From positions 1-7,025 of the forward strand of contig JAJEBJ010000181.1 in the NCBI GenBank assembly GCA_022822575.1: a DNA stretch of 7,025 nt. Reading direction: 5' to 3'. How positions within the stretch are numbered: the stretch's first letter is position 1; each line of letters starts with the position of its first letter. This DNA comes from Alphaproteobacteria bacterium. GTDB lineage: Bacteria > Pseudomonadota > Alphaproteobacteria > SP197. Below the pieces are notes generated by a model. It saw only the letters and a list, made by a program, of their open reading frames with translations. It was not told the DNA's origin and searched no databases. Positions 6,002 to 7,025 of this stretch are shown piece after piece. The position numbers were made by a program, and so were the translations under genes.

Positions 6002-6478
6002 TCACTGTCCCCTCAGGTCTGCCGCGGTTTCCAGCACCGCGCGAATGATCTTGTCGTAGCCGGTGCAGCGGCACAGGTTGCCGGCAAGCCAGTAGCGCAC
6101 CTCGGTCTCGTCGGGATCTGGGTTTTCTTCCAGCAGGGCCTTCGCGGCAACGAGGAACCCCGGAGTGCAGACGCCGCACTGCAGCGCCCCGAGTTCGAGG
6201 AACTTCGTCTGCAGGGGATGGAGTTCCCCGGTTCCGGCCATGCCTTCGATGGTCTCGACCTCGCGGCTGTCCGCCTCCGCCGCCAGCACCAGGCAGGCAC
6301 ACACCAGGCGGCCGTCGAGCATCACCGAACAGGCGCCGCAGTCACCCGATGCGCACCCTTCCTTCGATCCGGTGAGGCCGAGGCGATCGCGCAGGGCATC
6401 GAGCAGGGTTTCAGTGGCATCGCACAGGAACTCCGCTGCATCGCCGTTCACGGTTGTCGTGACATGCTGAAGGCTCAT
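6002..6478 (-). CDS. [2Fe-2S] subunit of the molybdenum hydroxylase (CoxS/XdhA-C type small subunit)
   Basis: A 158-residue electron-transfer subunit with the full two-cluster signature. The plant-ferredoxin-type cluster uses Cys42, Cys47, Cys50 and Cys62 (CX4CX2CX11C, in EGCASGDCGACSVMLDG and beyond). The second cluster uses Cys101, Cys104, Cys136 and Cys138, in LQCGVCTPGF and NLCRCTGYDKI. The numbering is practically that of CoxS. It would sit between Mo cofactor and FAD subunit in the heterotrimer. The ATG at 6478 is preceded by a purine-rich GGAGAGAG (6489-6482), and the start overlaps the FAD-subunit stop as ATGA (6475-6478), so the two are translationally coupled. The gene order FAD-FeS-Mo is the same as in coxMSL-type operons. 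Confidence 0.97.
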   Translation of the reverse strand: MSLQHVTTTVNGDAAEFLCDATETLLDALRDRLGLTGSKEGCASGDCGACSVMLDGRLVCACLVLAAEADSREVETIEGMAGTGELHPLQTKFLELGALQCGVCTPGFLVAAKALLEENPDPDETEVRYWLAGNLCRCTGYDKIIRAVLETAADLRGQ

Positions 6479-7025
6479 GATCTCTCTCCGGCTCGCGTGC
6501 CGGCGATGCGCGCCGCCCGGCGGGCGAGCACTCCGGCCACTTTCCTGCGGTAGGGTACGGTACCGCGCTTGTCGTCGATGGGCTGCGCAGCCGCCGAGGC
6601 CGCCACCCCGAGTGCCGCCAGGGCTTCGTCATCGAGAGACGTGCCGATGATGGCCGCGGCGCCGTCCTCCACCACCAGCGCCCGGGGGCCGACGGCGCCG
6701 AGCACCACCTTCGCGGCGGTGCAGCGACCACCTTCATCCAGCGTCAGGCTGACAGCAGCGCCGACCACGGCAATGTCCATTTCGGTTCGCGGAATGAGCC
6801 TGAGATAGGCGTCCGCGGACCGCGCCGGGGCCTTCGGCAGGAAGACTGACGACACCACCTCGCCCGGAGCGAGCGAGGTGACTCCGGGTCCGGTCGCCAC
6901 ATCGCCGACCGGAACATCGCGCTCGCGCCCGTCCGGTCCGGCAATGCGCGCCAGGGCGCCGGCCGCCATCATCGCCGGCACGCTGTCGGCCGCCGGCGAG
7001 GCGTTGCAGAGATTCCCGACCATGG
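6475..7025 (-). CDS. FAD-binding subunit of the molybdenum hydroxylase, C-terminal part (runs off right edge)
   Basis: About 183 codons are present and the frame is open to the right edge; the ATG at 7023 is internal, not the start. It begins in the middle of the second FAD motif: MVGNLCNASPAADS fits the T-I/V-G/V-GN-x-CNASPAAD pattern of these subunits, and the two bases left at the edge (CC on this strand) would allow the preceding Thr codon. The rest is the CO-dehydrogenase flavoprotein C-terminal domain, with EVVSSVFLPKAP, AYLRLIPRTEMDIAVVGAAV (a typical R-x-x-x-DIA-hydrophobic core) and a closing YRRKVAGVLARRA. This subunit takes electrons from the iron-sulfur subunit to FAD and then to NAD+, a quinone or another acceptor. 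The N-terminal FAD-binding half lies outside the window. It is the first gene of the operon that can be seen; the promoter is beyond the edge. Confidence 0.94.
   Translation of the reverse strand, partial: MVGNLCNASPAADSVPAMMAAGALARIAGPDGRERDVPVGDVATGPGVTSLAPGEVVSSVFLPKAPARSADAYLRLIPRTEMDIAVVGAAVSLTLDEGGRCTAAKVVLGAVGPRALVVEDGAAAIIGTSLDDEALAALGVAASAAAQPIDDKRGTVPYRRKVAGVLARRAARIAGTRAGERS

Noticed and set aside
5348..6553. Long plus-strand open frame (about 401 codons) opposite the Mo and FeS subunits
   Set aside because: Antisense to two strongly supported genes, spans their junction, no recognisable domain; typical of high-GC third-position bias.
1..7025. CRISPR arrays, insertion sequences, tRNA or rRNA genes
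   Set aside because: No repeat-spacer periodicity, transposase frame, terminal inverted repeats or RNA-gene signature was seen on either strand.

Overview
This is a GC-rich bacterial window with dense gene packing, GTG as well as ATG starts, and many 4-bp or near-zero gene junctions. The style and families fit a proteobacterium, most likely an alphaproteobacterium. That placement is an impression from codon style and gene families, not a computed assignment.

Left part (1-1650). A minus-strand gene leaves the left edge; its first 44 codons match the N-terminus of a glutamine-synthetase-family enzyme. Back to back with it, on the plus strand, lies a complete DMT/EamA-type 10-TM exporter (230-1084). 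Next comes a ribbon-helix-helix (RHH) antitoxin-like gene (1155-1442) with a good sigma70-type promoter placed so close to its ATG that the mRNA would be almost leaderless. Overlapping its stop codon is the wreck of the expected partner, a PIN-domain toxin. The first ~20 residues and the last ~30 residues are still readable in one frame, but the middle is missing and a TGA interrupts what remains. The antitoxin therefore looks like an orphan.

Right part (1649-7025). A tightly packed minus-strand operon reads from the right edge to 1649. In transcription order it holds: the C-terminal part of an FAD subunit, a [2Fe-2S] subunit and a molybdopterin catalytic subunit of a xanthine-dehydrogenase/CO-dehydrogenase-family molybdenum hydroxylase (order M-S-L); an 81-residue MoaD/ThiS-like ubiquitin-fold protein ending in Gly-Gly; a phytanoyl-CoA dioxygenase-family Fe(II)/2-oxoglutarate oxygenase; and a two-domain protein that joins a fluoroacetyl-CoA-thioesterase (FlK)-like hotdog domain to a 2-hydroxychromene-2-carboxylate isomerase (DsbA/kappa-GST) domain.

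Working together, inferred: the Mo enzyme would hydroxylate a (hetero)aromatic or related substrate with water-derived oxygen, and the MoaD-like protein may serve cofactor sulfur chemistry. The Fe/2OG oxygenase would add a second hydroxylation, and the fused thioesterase-isomerase would process an acyl-CoA or ring-cleavage-type intermediate. The substrate cannot be read from the sequence. The combination, and the fusion in particular, is the strongest candidate for an undescribed catabolic module here.
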